Below are positions 1 to 10,741 of a DNA stretch of 64,000 bases, piece after piece. The stretch comes from Glandiceps talaboti (Eukaryota > Hemichordata > Enteropneusta > Spengelidae): the NCBI RefSeq assembly GCF_964340395.1, contig NC_135571.1, positions 2,099,111 to 2,163,110 on the forward strand, written 5' to 3'. Numbering within the stretch: the first letter of the stretch is position 1; every line of letters begins with the position of its first letter. A program made the position numbers and the translations under genes. The notes beneath the pieces are model-generated. The model saw only the letters and a program-made list of their open reading frames with translations, had not been told where the DNA came from and made no database searches.

Positions 1-111
1 AAAGCAAACTGTTAATGTAAGTGATCCCTCGCCAATTATAAGATTAGGGGTGTTTTAATTTAGATAACAGGAGATTATCAATCATTTACATTCTCGCTGC
101 CCCCTGTGGTT

Positions 112-1085
112 TTGCCTGCATAATAATCCAATTATTCTGTAGGCAAATATTGTGAGAAAATAGAATAGAAGATGTCACGTGAAACGTTCGAAATGACTTG
201 ATATGACCTTAGATTGCAATGTTATCACAGTCACAGGTAGGATAAATCTATCTAATGATATTCGCAGGCTGAGTGTTGTTCAACGTCCTCTAACTACAGT
301 CTATTTCAAAATACCGTGCAGCTTTTCTGCTTGACACAACCACGTAGAAACCAAGAAAAAACTGCATATACCACACTTCAATAGCACGATCCCAGATTTT
401 GCATAATAAACCATTTAAATGTATTGTAACTCCATGTAGACATTTGGCGCCAATGTTTTTCTTAGTATCAAAAACCTGATGAAGGGTGCATAACATATCC
501 TTTGCCATGTTCATTTGATGTCTGTATGGTGGCATGTGTAGTTCATTTCACTTCGACAAAATGTAGCAAGAAACTGTACTCATCCAAACTTGCTATCTTA
601 AAGTGTAGCATGTCCAGTTTCTTATTGAATTTGTTATTGTAAAATTAACTGTAGTTATGGTCTCTCATACCGCACTTGACATAGGGGAAAGAAACTGATT
701 TTATTTCCTGGAGTAGTCTTCCCCTTTAACTATGACTATATTGTGAACGACGAGGATAAACTTTTTACAACTAATGGACGGTATCTTAATAATACTTAAG
801 AATTACTTTATTTCTACTAAATCAAAAATTATACAACTGATATTACAACAAAAGAAAGAATAATAAAATATATTTGAGCAGACAGTTATAATGTGTGATG
901 TTAATAATATTAAACAATATTAATAAAAAGATGGCATCTATTAATGGTTTAGGACGTCATAAAGTATATTTTAAACTTACTCCGACAACAGGTATCTCTT
1001 ATATATGAAAGGATTGCTTTAGCACCAGTAAACTTTGTGCGGAATTGACCGAAATTATTCATTGACGATACATGAGCCTTAATTT
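112..1085. repeat. Outer duplicated block, copy 1
   Basis: This non-coding stretch is a diverged direct copy of about 16,913-18,360. Shared landmarks in the same order are GGTAGGATAAATCTA, TGGTCTCTCATAC, CGACATAGGGGAAAGAAACT, TTATTTCCTGGAGTAGT and TTAAACTTACTCCGACAACA. The match ends near 1,085, just before the TatD-like segment. No gene is seen here. The copies differ by many substitutions and indels, so the duplication is not recent. Confidence 0.8.
294..654. mobile_element. TIR element family X, copy 1 (non-autonomous)
   Basis: It begins CTACAGTCTATTTCAAAATA and ends ATTAACTGTAG. The left end resembles the reverse complement of the right end, most clearly in the better preserved copy at 17,052-17,402, where both arms carry ATACCGTGCA or TGCACGGTAT. 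It has no coding capacity. Other full or partial copies are at 17,052, 22,252, 22,636, 27,715 and 29,722 (inverted). The superfamily is not recognised. Confidence 0.7.
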
Positions 1086-1099
1086 TTTATAAATCAGGC

Positions 1100-2003
1100 A
1101 TGACACTAATGACAGCTGCTCACTCGCTAGTCCGGAAGGTTATAGTGGAGGAATCCCGGGGAGCTTTTGACATCCATTTCCATCTGGATCATGGATTGGT
1201 ATCCCATGCCGCTTATTGGAAAAAGCTTGGATTCCACCCAGCAACCTCGGAGGTGGTAGTCTAACCAACTTGTACCAAAATCCTCCTCAGGGATTAAAGT
1301 ACTTGGGGGAGTGGAGGTCAACTGTAACCTTGCAACGTACCCCACCAATCTTTCCAGGTCCCCAAACTGGGAAATTGTGATAGGGGTACACCCAGAACAT
1401 GCGTGCAAGGTCTCCCCTAAACTACTCAGTAGATATAGGGAGTTGGTTAGGTCCCTAAGTTAGTTATCGGCCTTGGGAGAGGTTGGGATGGACCACACGG
1501 TCTCTCCCAACCTTTGGCCAGACCACGAGAACCTCCTCCGTCTGGTCTTGGCGGAAAGCACACCGAATCACCCCCTCGCGATCGTTTTACACATCACAGG
1601 GACCAGGTCGGATTACTTGGCCACTGATGTGAGCTACAGTGTCCTCCACGTAGTGAAGGAATACTGTGCCCCACATCAGCAAGTACAGCTTCACAGCTTT
1701 GCCAGTGATTCGGCTGTAGTCCGTCGATGGGTAAATGAGTTCTCGCACTGCTACTTCAACTTTAATGCTGGAGTCAGCGCAATTGTCCCCGTCCAAGTCA
1801 CAGCCTTAAGAGAAGTACCGGAAGACCATCTCCTCCTGGAGATGGACTCCCCATACTTTTGTGTAACAGGAGAGCAAAAGCCCAACTCCCCAGCCTACAT
1901 CAGTGATGTAGCCGGACTTGTTGCCAAGCTCCGTGGTGTCAGCACCACCCAGTTGCTTGATATCATGGAGGCAAACACCAGACGCCTTTTCGGCTTTTAC
2001 TAG
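1100..2003 (+). pseudogene. Degenerate TatD-family hydrolase (TATDN2-like)
   Basis: Read on the plus strand, this segment holds nearly all landmarks of a TatD metal-dependent DNase, but no single frame is open from end to end. The N-terminal piece has FDIHFHLDHG, the metal-binding HxH motif of the family. The middle has EIVIGVHPEH followed by ALGEVGMDHT, the counterpart of GEIGLDY. The C-terminal piece has HSFASDS, the acidic LLLEMDSPYF motif (usually LLxETDSPYL) and a closing NTRRLFGFY helix. The longest open part is 1,473-2,003 (176 codons). At least two interruptions separate the pieces, so this is probably a dead copy. No introns are seen, and the copy lies exactly where block similarity with 16.9-18.4 kb ends, so it may have arrived by retrocopying or in a mobile element. 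The family call is firm; the origin is inference. Confidence 0.8.
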
Positions 2004-2009
2004 GAGACA

Positions 2010-2640
2010 TAATACGACTCTGTCATGGCACACCTATCTATTTAAAAAAAAGTACATACACCAGACCAGTCTCCCCTTATGTACATGCATACACAACATT
2101 AGTACAGTTTCATCCTAGCAATTCGAAGACAGTTCTAGGACTAAAATAACAAATAATAATAAACCAATAAACCTGCCACCTTGCCCCCCCCTCCCCGTTT
2201 GGCTGATGGGAGGGCGTAACCTACCTCGGTGGTTTATTTTTATTAAATCTCCTGCCCTGTCCGGTCACCCTGATAATGAGGGAGACCATAATTAAGCCCA
2301 ATAAAAATGACATAATTATTTGTTAGTCCAAAACTAAAAGGACATATTTATTCCTCTTTCATTATTTATATAATGATAATACCAACACACAATTGGCCAA
2401 ACTATAAGACACCTGTACAATTACTCCCCCCTCCCCCCAACAAAACATAAAAATGATGATAATTGTGATGGGAATATTAGAAAACATAAAAATAATGATA
2501 ATTGCAATTGGCCATATTTGTAGATGTATTTGTACAAGTACTCCCCCCCCCCCACCGTCACAACACGTAGAAATATTGCCAACTGCTCCCCATCAGTCCT
2601 TAGTTTAGTCTTAATCCCATCAAAGGGGGCCACACCCCAC
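2010..2640. other. Low-complexity, C-run-rich non-coding stretch
   Basis: Downstream of the TatD-like copy there are AATAAT-rich and poly-C tracts. There is a loose inverted pair (AATAAACC near 2,160 against GGTTTATT near 2,232). A rough direct duplication has AATTGGCCA at about 2,392 and 2,506, each followed by a GTACAA...TACTCCCCC segment. No coding signal is seen. Confidence 0.5.
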
Positions 2641-2653
2641 TAGTCACTAGTTC

Positions 2654-2660
2654 TATAAAA
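2654..2660 (+). promoter_or_regulatory. Possible TATA box
   Basis: TATAAAA stands 66 bases upstream of a 54-codon reading frame. It is a typical core-promoter motif, but nothing else confirms transcription here. Confidence 0.3.
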
Positions 2661-2725
2661 CTGGGTGTGTGTACTGTCAGGTGACTGACATGTGACTAAA
2701 GCCCTCAACGCCCACCAAGGACTGA

Positions 2726-2890
2726 ATGGAATATTTCAAGCAACTACAAACAGAACAGATCTGGACAACGATAGAAGCACATCTCCGAGACAGTTTTAGT
2801 GATACTTCGGCGATACTCTACTATCTAGATCCAGATAATACCAACACACAAGACTTGGGAAACCAACTCAAGCCAAACCAAGAATTCTAA
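2726..2890 (+). CDS. Small orphan ORF, 54 residues
   Basis: An ATG-to-stop frame starts MEYFKQLQTEQIWTTIEAHL and ends LKPNQEF. It is preceded by a TATAAAA motif 66 bases upstream and followed 21 bases later by AAAGGTAAGAA, which looks like a splice donor. The composition is ordinary (helical N-terminus, polar C-terminus) rather than low-complexity. I recognise no family. It could be a leader exon, a remnant of a mobile element linked to the adjacent TatD-like copy, or chance. The phrase GATAATACCAACACACA occurs inside it and again at about 2,374. Confidence 0.25.
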   Translation: MEYFKQLQTEQIWTTIEAHLRDSFSDTSAILYYLDPDNTNTQDLGNQLKPNQEF

Positions 2891-2930
2891 CCTACCCTAC
2901 AAATACAAAGGTAAGAATACTTCAATATGG

Positions 2931-3062
2931 TATGTATGGTATGGTATGGTATGGGAATGGTATGGTATGGTATTGTATTATCTGCGTAGACCCTCATATT
3001 CCCAGGGTATGACATCAAAGTACAGTAATATTAAATCCATACATTTCATATTACTAAACTTC
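2931..3062. repeat. Dispersed repeat with ATGGT pentanucleotide core, short copy
   Basis: A short (ATGGT)n tract runs into a non-repetitive tail: TAGACCCTCATATT, then GACATCAAAGTACAG, then CATATTACTA. The same tail follows the much longer pentanucleotide tract at 10,742-11,104. The microsatellite is therefore part of a transposed or duplicated unit. Confidence 0.75.
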
Positions 3063-5030
3063 TGACGTCATATAGTAAGATGGTCTGAACTACATTGAAT
3101 TATTTGTAAACATTAACCTGTACAGCTATATTGAAAGTTAAATTACATTTTTCTCACACTGAATGTACAATTACCTTTTTTTCACTGTAAGATCTCTATA
3201 TATATTGTCAATGTTTCATATTTTTTCGTTCAAGGTGACTTATAAGCCCGATGGTCTGGGAGGTATTTTATTACCTCATGTCAATATAATGAAATTGCTA
3301 ATTACTAACTGACTTACTTACTTACTTAATAGCCCAGTCAGTCTAGCTGAAATTTAGGCCGTATCTCGACAAAATTGCAACAGAAATCAAAAGTCTAGAA
3401 AAATCTAAGTGGTGGAACATGGTGAAAAATGGCGTTTCTAAATTATCATAGTTAGTGAAAAAATAATATCAATGAAATATCATTTGTTCAAAAACCCATG
3501 TAAGTTACTGTAATTGCATTTTTTCAAAACAATGACTTGTATGGTATTCACATGAAATTTACATACTGACCATTATTCCATATCACCATTAAATGAAATA
3601 CTTTGTTTTGGTTTTTGCTTTGTTACTATGGTGACCAGATTTGCTATACAGATTGATTCTATGTCGTTTTGGAAGCATATCGCTCGATAGGTCAGCAATG
3701 TCACCAGAGCTAGAGGGTTATTGATGGGGTCAAAGCTCTAGGTCAATCATTTGATTGTTTGTGCACGTTTTCTCAAACCATTGATGTCTCATCGATGCTA
3801 AAACCATGTTTGTCATTACAAGAAAAACAAACTGGGCTACGACCGTGCGACTGGTCGTGGACAATAGACAGTGAAACAAAATACTTCTCCTTCACAGGGC
3901 TAAGACCGTACGACATACCACCTAGTGCACCTTATAATCAAGTTCTCACCACTCATCCGAATGTACCGATAGAAACATCTTTGGTAATATCACCATATTC
4001 CGCCATTTTCTCCTTTAGGAGTGTCCAGATTATACTTCGGGGGGGGGGGGGATTTTCACTGGGGGCATCTATTTTTCTAAAGAAATATTAGAGGGTGGGG
4101 GCTAAACAAAAATTTCACAATTTTCTAGGGAGGTCATGGAACAGAATCATGATTATTTAATGCAACATAAATCAACTGCAATTCTGGCATTTCTTAAAGT
4201 AACTTGTCCACGAGGATGTGCAAGACTTGTTTCATCACAATCACTATCAGTGTTATCATCAGTACATGAATTTTCTGAGCTATCAGTATTACAATTGCCT
4301 CCATCACTGCCTAGGACATGCATTACAGAAGTGTCACTTTCAGTCTCAGAGTCACTATCTGTTTCATTCATGTCCATGATATTAGTTTTAATTTCATTAA
4401 TTTTGCAGTCAGTTTTCTAGATCTAAATTCTGGTGTTCCTACTATGTGAATGGATATTATGTCTAATTTTTCTCTTTTTAATTTTTAGTTTTGGTAATTT
4501 AATCATGTAATTGTTTGAAGCATACAGCCTTTTATGCTGGCATGGGGTTGGAAGTCGTCTACAGTTCGGTTTGTGTTTGCGAAATCACCTAATACTGGAA
4601 ATAGAAGTTAAACTTATATATCAGTCAAAGTATACCGAGCAAAAATATTGATAGTTAAATTATTTCTGTTTTTCAGTATTCCTTCCAACAGTAAAAATGG
4701 TCACATTTATACTTGCATTCTTGACAAGCTGAGCAACACAAACCGGCATTGGCACTAAAGTTGTTTTCAATACGTATCTACAAAGTAGAACAGTTGTAAA
4801 AGTATTTAAATTAAGTATACCCGCATTGCCCAATGCCATTGTGCATGAAATGGTCATCTTCTTTTTTTTTCAATATAATGATTTACCCTGTAAAAGTTTT
4901 ACACAGAACTTTATCATAAGTTATTTATGATATATTTTTTAGCACAACTGTACAAAGGTTCAGAGGTTCAAAGGCTATACGCATGGTGCTGAAGTTGTGT
5001 TTGTTTGTGTGTATGTGTGTGTTATGTAAT
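3063..5030. other. Intergenic, no gene recognised
   Basis: AT-rich sequence with a poly-G run near 4,040. Plus-strand frame 3,759-4,091 and minus-strand frame 4,153-4,377 (Asp/Ser/Thr-rich) are open, but neither matches a family I know nor has convincing splice context. I make no gene call. Confidence 0.5.
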
Positions 5031-5032
5031 TG

Positions 5033-5213
5033 TATACATACATACATACATACATACATACATACATACATACATACATACATACATACATACATACATA
5101 CATAGATGAGGCAGAGAATTAAACACGGATTTTTACAAGCAATTGGAAGGTGATAAAACAGATGACGTGCAATGGATCATGGATGGATGGATGGATGGAT
5201 GGATGGATGGATG
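5033..5213. repeat. Microsatellites (CATA)n and (GGAT)n
   Basis: About 70 bp of uninterrupted CATA repeats (5,033-5,104) is followed by about 35 bp of GGAT repeats (5,180-5,213), just upstream of the left edge of the inner duplicated block. Confidence 0.95.
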
Positions 5214-6048
5214 TGTATATGTATTTTAGTCTTTTTGAAAACAACACCAGCTCTTTTGACAGTTGTTTTGTTATATAAAGTAAATATTAAAACTGGTAGC
5301 AGCTTGTACCATATTCTACATATTGCAGCTGAAATTCAGATCGTATTCATTCATCATGACGGCGCTCATTGGGTAAGTTGAACATTACACATCTTCTAGT
5401 AAATACAATGATATATCTAGAATACTAAGCAGAAGTTTTGTCCAGGGGTATTGTACGATTTGGCGAGTTGTTTCTTTCTTTGTTTGTTTTGGTTTTAGTT
5501 TTTTGTTTGTGTTTTTTTTCTTTCAAAGGAAAAAAAGAACAGTACAAAACCTTACACGACAGTTAGGGTCGTTAGTTTTGGTATGGCATTCAATACATAC
5601 TTTGATTTGTTCTGAACGATCGTTCAAACTTTCTACGAGTTTAAACCATACCATCATTTCCAATTAATATATCTTTCCTATATAAAACATTAGAATCCAC
5701 CCAAACTTTGTAAAATCGTGCCTTTGAACATATCTTGTGATATGGGAGCCACTCTTTGGTGAGGGCACGTCTACTCTTTGATGGAAGCAGGTATGTTTCC
5801 GATTGGGAACCCCACCCCTTATATAGAGAGAACACGCATTTTCGTCCGAGTTGGCCACCCTAGTATTCTACTTGTGGTCTTGTGACAATATACAAGTGAA
5901 GGTTCCATAAAGCACTAAACTAAGGCTACCGTAACAAATATGTTGTATTACCAAAAATACACCAGGCCAACAGGGATGATATATTAATTATAAGCAGATC
6001 TAATGAGTGTCAATAATATCTTGAGATTATGGTTTATTGAAAATACAC

Positions 6049-6400
6049 GACATCAAAGCGTCACGTGGATGAACGGAACCTGCTACAAACAGGGAAAGTA
6101 AACATTCAAATGAATTGAATTAAGCATGTTGGAACAGCAGAGTTACACACCATATGGTTTGATAAGAAAAGTTTTATGGCCTCTTTATTTGTACATGAAA
6201 TGCCAGGGAAACTGAACATTTGTTGGTGAAGGTAAAATATTATGTAAAGTGACTAAACCGTATTGTTCTTATCAAAGCATGAAATGTAATACAAGTCTCT
6301 GTCCTTCCCATATGCTGTGCCAATTGTAATTAATGCAATTCAATTCTTTACTTTCGCATTTTGTAAAAGCTTCCGTTCGTCCATGGTCTGATATCTGCAG
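6049..6400. mobile_element. Foldback element family F, copy A
   Basis: A non-coding element of about 350 bp whose two halves are near-complementary. It begins GACATC...GAACGGAACCTG and ends as the degraded complement (CTTCCGTTCGTCCATGGTCT, then GATATC). Inner landmarks on the arms are TTGGAACAGCAGAG against GTCTCTGT...TTCC and TTTGATAAGAA against TTCTTATCAAA. Other copies are at 13,380, 18,919 and 54,447, the last being the best preserved. It ends 35 bases before the proposed start of the sulfotransferase gene, so it probably supplies its proximal promoter or 5' UTR. Confidence 0.8.
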
Positions 6401-6434
6401 GTATACTCACATACATCTTCTACTATGTTCTCTT

Positions 6435-7658
6435 ATGTGCAGGAGTGGAGATTCACAACATCAGATACGTAGTTTGACTACAACAAGGAGATTCATAACA
6501 GGGTGTATTTTACTAAGTATCATCTGCCTTTGTATTCTTTGCCATGATGTTTATATTTATAAACCACGGAGCAGTCAGCTGTTACCATATAAGACCGAAT
6601 CAGCAGGAAAAAAAGCGGTTAGTCACCATAGGACCGTCCCGACAAACCGAGTTGCGTTACAAGAAAAACTTGGTCAGAATAACACCGTCTTAACAATGTA
6701 TGGTAAACTTAGCCGACACGAATCGCAGCAATCACAACTTCGTCACATGGATGGTAAGCCTAGCCGATACGAATCACAACAGACACAACTTGGTGATAAT
6801 AAAATCGTTCCAACCATGCCTGGTAAGGTTAGGCTAGATACATCAGAACACAAACTTGCAGTGAGAAAACATATTCCAGATGTAATCATCGGTGGAGCTA
6901 AAAAATGTGGCACTGGAGCCTTAAAAACATTTCTGTCTTATCATCCATCGCTAGCTATGGCAAGACGAGAGGTTCATTATTTCGATAAAAATTACTCAAA
7001 GGGTATACAATGGTATGTTCAGATGATGCCTGTATCAACACCAGACCAACTTGTTATTGAGAAAACACCGATGTACTTGATCGACCCTGATATACCGAGA
7101 AAAGTATACAAAGACGTCTCACCTAAAACAAAAATCGTCTTTACATTTTGTGATCCTGTGTATAGAGCTGTGTCAGATTATGCCCACGTGAGATTTAGAC
7201 ACAGGAATGTAACTGGTTACAAAATAAAAGACACCTTTGAAGACTCAGTTCTCGACACAAATGGTGCACTTGTCACAGCTAATAAACTTATCAGCACTGG
7301 GGTGTATATAAAACATCTTCAGAATTGGTTGCATGTCTTCCCTTCAAAACAAATACACATCGTAGATGGCGAAGTGTTGAAGACGGATCCCAGTGTCGAA
7401 TTACAAAGCCTTGAAACGTTTCTAAATATAACTAAATTTTTCACCAGAGACAGCTTTTACTTCGATAAAAAGAAGGGTTTTTATTGTTTACACAAACCCA
7501 AAGAACTATGCCTTGTTAGCGGTAAAGGTAGACATCATCCGAACGTCCGTCAAGAAATTCTTGACAAGTTGAAAGAGTATTATCTGCCTTTCAATAATCA
7601 ACTTGAAGAAATTTCTAAGTTGCAAAACCTGACAGCTCACACCTTAAAATTTGATTGA
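6435..7658 (+). CDS. Heparan sulfate 3-O-sulfotransferase-like, copy A
   Basis: A single-exon gene for a type II Golgi membrane protein that should transfer sulfate from PAPS to glucosamine in heparan sulfate or a related glycan. The chosen Met (MCRSGDSQH) gives 407 residues: a short cytosolic tail, a membrane anchor at about 20-42 (ITGCILLSIICLCILC), a stem with two to three imperfect repeats (GKLSRHESQQ, GKPSRYESQQ), then the sulfotransferase domain from about 148. The 5' PAPS loop is GGAKKCGTGAL (153-163) with the conserved Lys. EVHYFD (179-184) carries the expected catalytic Glu. KGFYCL...LCL keeps the family's cysteine pair. The 3'-phosphate site normally reading RDPxxR...S reads CDPVYRAVSDY, with Cys replacing the Arg. 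An upstream in-frame Met at 6,333 lies inside a transposon arm and is disfavoured. The paralogue is at 13,781. Confidence 0.9.
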   Translation: MCRSGDSQHQIRSLTTTRRFITGCILLSIICLCILCHDVYIYKPRSSQLLPYKTESAGKKAVSHHRTVPTNRVALQEKLGQNNTVLTMYGKLSRHESQQSQLRHMDGKPSRYESQQTQLGDNKIVPTMPGKVRLDTSEHKLAVRKHIPDVIIGGAKKCGTGALKTFLSYHPSLAMARREVHYFDKNYSKGIQWYVQMMPVSTPDQLVIEKTPMYLIDPDIPRKVYKDVSPKTKIVFTFCDPVYRAVSDYAHVRFRHRNVTGYKIKDTFEDSVLDTNGALVTANKLISTGVYIKHLQNWLHVFPSKQIHIVDGEVLKTDPSVELQSLETFLNITKFFTRDSFYFDKKKGFYCLHKPKELCLVSGKGRHHPNVRQEILDKLKEYYLPFNNQLEEISKLQNLTAHTLKFD

Positions 7659-7828
7659 AATTAATCACGATTTGGTATTGATCTTTTTATTATATGCCCT
7701 GACCAATACTCATTTTCCTTCCCACCATTCATTCTTGCAAACCTAATTAATCATTGATGCTTGTAGCTTTGAATCTGTACATGTACTGTCCTGTTTCACA
7801 TACCTACATAGACAACCAGGTCTATGGC

Positions 7829-8042
7829 TAGGCAGCTATCCAAGCTATTAGCCATCAATAGGTGCCATTGGCCACATAGTAGCTAGCTATTAGCTTGCTA
7901 TCAGCTAGCCACCTCTAACTCTGACAGGGGCCTGGCAAGGCAGCTATTCAAGGTCATATCCATTGATAGCCGCTAAGCCCCTTCTAGCCAGCTCTTAGAT
8001 TGCTAGCATCTAGCAGCCTCTGACTTTGCCAAGGACATGATA
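7829..8042. repeat. Tandem repeat of about 105 bp, two units
   Basis: Two diverged units share CAGCTATCCAAG or CAGCTATTCAAG, AGCTAGC-rich palindromic motifs and CCTCTAACT or CCTCTGACT. The same dimer follows sulfotransferase copy B at about 15,190-15,400, so it predates the block duplication. Confidence 0.7.
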
Positions 8043-8098
8043 ATAAGCTATTAATTAATCGGGTATTATTTGTAGAACAAGGAATATAATCATTGTTA

Positions 8099-8454
8099 TA
8101 ATATACCTAGTGATAATGTTGTGCTATGATTCGCTAGAATCAGTCACGTGATAGGAAAATACAATGACTATTTCCCTAGGGAAATAGTTCCATCAACTTT
8201 TACATGATCACGTGACCACCGCGCGTTCACAGCATGTCAAAATGGCGGCTTCTGACGATGTCGTCTGCCACCGCGAGTTCACAGCATGAGGTATATTATA
8301 AAACACATATTGCCTGCAGATATTCGGGCTGTGAGTTACCAGAATCCCGAGGCCAAAGGCCGAGGGAAATAGCATGTGATTCTGGTAACTCACAGTCCCT
8401 CGGGTGTAATAAACGGGTGCTATAGCCCTCATGGCCAGGCAACATGTGTTCAAT
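8099..8454. mobile_element. Composite MITE family T, copy 1
   Basis: An insertion beginning TAATATACCTAGTGATAATG and ending AACATGTGTTCAA. The matching place in copy B (about 15,511-15,530) lacks it. Internally there is a left part closed by an inverted pair (TATAATATACCT at the edge, AGGTATATTATA near 8,290). To its right is a hairpin with perfect 18 bp arms at 8,329-8,346 and 8,378-8,395 (CTGTGAGTTACCAGAATC and its complement). It has no coding capacity. Confidence 0.8.
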
Positions 8455-9099
8455 ATGAATCCTTAAAATATACAACAAGACTCCTAATATTTACAACGAA
8501 GTAAAGCACTTTCTCTATATGTGCTGCACTCATTTATAGTATTCATATCATATGTAAAATTATACTGTTTCAAAGGGTTTATTTACATGTACATGCCTAG
8601 CATGTGGCGTTTCTAATGTGGTCAATTTGCTATTGAAACAGTATACTTTTACAGGCTGTGATACATTCAGAAAAAGCTTTACTCCAGTGTTATGAGTTGT
8701 AAATATCCCTTCCCAGGGGAGTTTTTCGTGTTTGTTATATTTGTTAAACCTTGAATATAATATAGTTATTCACATAATTTCACAATTATGACATATTGCA
8801 CCAACAGGATTCCTTGTATCTGTGGAACCATGGAATATTATGTATGTAGTCACAACATTTCACAATTGTTTTGGTTTAGGGGAAAGGAATCAATAATCGG
8901 TGTAAATGTGGAACCAGTAATGTGATAAAATGAAAATTTGTCTTGGGCATCTTGAATTCGTGCACGTGCAATAAAACTAAATTTATCGGTGAACCATGAG
9001 ATTTCTGATTAGTGGTTAATGTAAAGCAACACTAGTTTTGTGTAGCATTAATTTCAATATGTATTATTCTATTTGGCGAATGGTTTATATATGTACTTA

Positions 9100-9473
9100 T
9101 AATATACCTAGTGATAATGCTGTGCCATGATTCGCTAGAATCAGTCACGTGATAGGAAAATAGAATGACGACTTCCCTCGGGAAATAGTCCCATCAATTT
9201 TTACATGGTCACGTGACCACCGCGCGTTCACAGCAGGTCAAAATGGCAGCTTCTGACGATGTCGTCTGCCACCGCGAGTTCACAGCATGAGGTATATTAT
9301 AAAACACATATTGCCTGGCCTATATTCGGGCTATAGCACCCGTTCATTATCCCCTCGTGACTGTGACTTACCAGAATCACATGCTACTAGCATGTGATTC
9401 TGGTAACTCACAGTCCCTCGGGTGTAATAAACGGGTGCTGTAGCCCTCATGGCCAGGCAATATGTGTTCAATA
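9100..9473. mobile_element. Composite MITE family T, copy 2
   Basis: Same family as 8,099-8,454. It is flanked by TA on both sides (GTACTTA before, TAAGAATG after), and copy B has the uninterrupted site GTACTTAAGAATGG at 16,184-16,197. This supports a TA target duplication, as for Tc1/mariner-type MITEs. The right half (about 9,300-9,468) is a long hairpin. Its arms include ACATATTGCCTGGCC against GGCCAGGCAATATGT, and its apex is CATGCTACTAGCATG. Confidence 0.85.
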
Positions 9474-9730
9474 TAAGAATGTGAACTATTTAACACAGTG
9501 ACATTGAAAGCTAGCCTCGTACTTGACTCTACCTCAGTTCTCTATAGTGGTCTTAGACTCCACCAATCAATAACAAACGTGAGTTACTTGACTGTAAAAC
9601 GAAAGACAAAATCTGTAACAAACAGCTGCTTCTAATTCGGTAACATTTCCCCTACTCGAAGTGTTCCTATGAGTTAGCGGGTACTCAACTGTTTCCCAGA
9701 GTCCTATTTGTTTAGTTTCAGTCATATTAA

Positions 9731-10190
9731 CCATAACAAGTCGAATATGTCCTATAAAGTTTGTTGATGTACCTTACAGTGTTAATGAATAATTTGCATA
9801 ATCGAATGCCTTTTCGGTAATTAGGCTATATCTAAAGACTGAATACTTCAATTTCAATACAATTTAGTACATATGTTATTATATATATTAATATATACGC
9901 ACCTCTACTAAGACGTTGTTGATACAACTTTTACCTTTTTGATGAGTAATTTGAAAAACGAACGATATTCAGCAATTAAACAGTATCATACACTTTTCAA
10001 ATTCTGTATAATTTGGCATACACATTAACCTCAGAAAGCACGCTTGTCCAAAAAGGCCTTATAATATAGTTTTCTTAGTTTTAATGAGCAATTTGCATAA
10101 TTAGTGAATTCAGTTTAAATCTAGTATAGATATTTTCACTTTTTCAATATATTTTGGTCTTATCATTATATATTTTGAATTTTTTATTTT
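9731..10190. other. Intergenic, weak 150 bp periodicity
   Basis: The phrase AATGAATAATTTGCATAAT near 9,784 recurs in altered form near 9,940 and as AATGAGCAATTTGCATAAT near 10,083. This suggests an old tandem repeat of about 150 bp. No gene is seen. Confidence 0.4.
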
Positions 10191-10191
10191 T

Positions 10192-10736
10192 TATTTTATT
10201 TTGAATTTTTTTATATCTTTGTGACGATTATTTTTGTAGAGGGCGTGGTTGGCCTCCTGTAGACTTAACATGATCATTTAACTCATGTGGGTTGCAGCAA
10301 GTATGTTGTTGAGATACTATTAACGTGACACTGCAATGACAACACAACTGTTAATTAAAGACTGATGCAAAAACCAGTCTTGATGAGTTGCATTTCATGA
10401 TGTACTGGAAAGTCAAAACTACGTGTTACACAATGCACGATTGGTCATGATAGCGACATATTTTAAATCCCCCTCAGAATGTGCATCAAAATTTAAAATT
10501 CTCGAATTAATCTATTAAGAGTAACATATATTATGATTTTTTTAAAAACATTTTGGAACGGCAAACATCCCCCCCCCCATCCCCCATTTGTGGAATTTTC
10601 CAATGATTCCTAATGACTAGACCCCTTAACTAGGATAACAATCAGAGCAGAGACAGCCCTCTACGTCCATTTTAAGACCAAGTATGCAATTTACAAAAAT
10701 AATCGTCACAACGATATAAAAAAATTCAAAATAAAA
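10192..10736. mobile_element. TIR element with arms of about 45 bp
   Basis: The left arm near 10,192-10,240 (TTTTGAATTTTTTTATATCT, then TGTGACGATTATTTTTGTA) is mirrored by the complement at 10,689-10,736 (TACAAAAATAATCGTCACAA, then ATATAAAAAAATTCAAAATA). The interior of about 450 bp has no coding signal. Confidence 0.65.
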
Positions 10737-10741
10737 GTAAA

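Larger units (their letters stand above)
5283..9730. repeat. Inner duplicated block, copy A (with sulfotransferase gene)
   Basis: This 4.4 kb block is a direct duplicate of 11,955-16,415. The left edge begins AATATTAAAACTGGTAGCAG in both copies. The right edge shares GAGTCCTATTTGTTTA and TTTCAGT. The coding region and flanks are strongly conserved. Copy A carries two insertions of one MITE family that copy B lacks. Copy B carries a (GT)n tract and a motif-array element that are absent or reduced in A. Confidence 0.9.

Noticed and set aside
3759-4091. 110-codon plus-strand frame
   Set aside because: No family resemblance, runs through a poly-G tract and lacks splice context.
4153-4377. Minus-strand acidic Ser/Asp-rich frame
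   Set aside because: Low complexity, no convincing splice sites and no domain. It could be chance or a decayed transposase terminus, but nothing supports either.
6333-6434. Upstream in-frame start of sulfotransferase copy A (and 13,667-13,780 in copy B)
   Set aside because: These codons lie in or next to the arm of foldback element F and differ strongly between the copies, while a Met directly before a normal type II anchor lies downstream.
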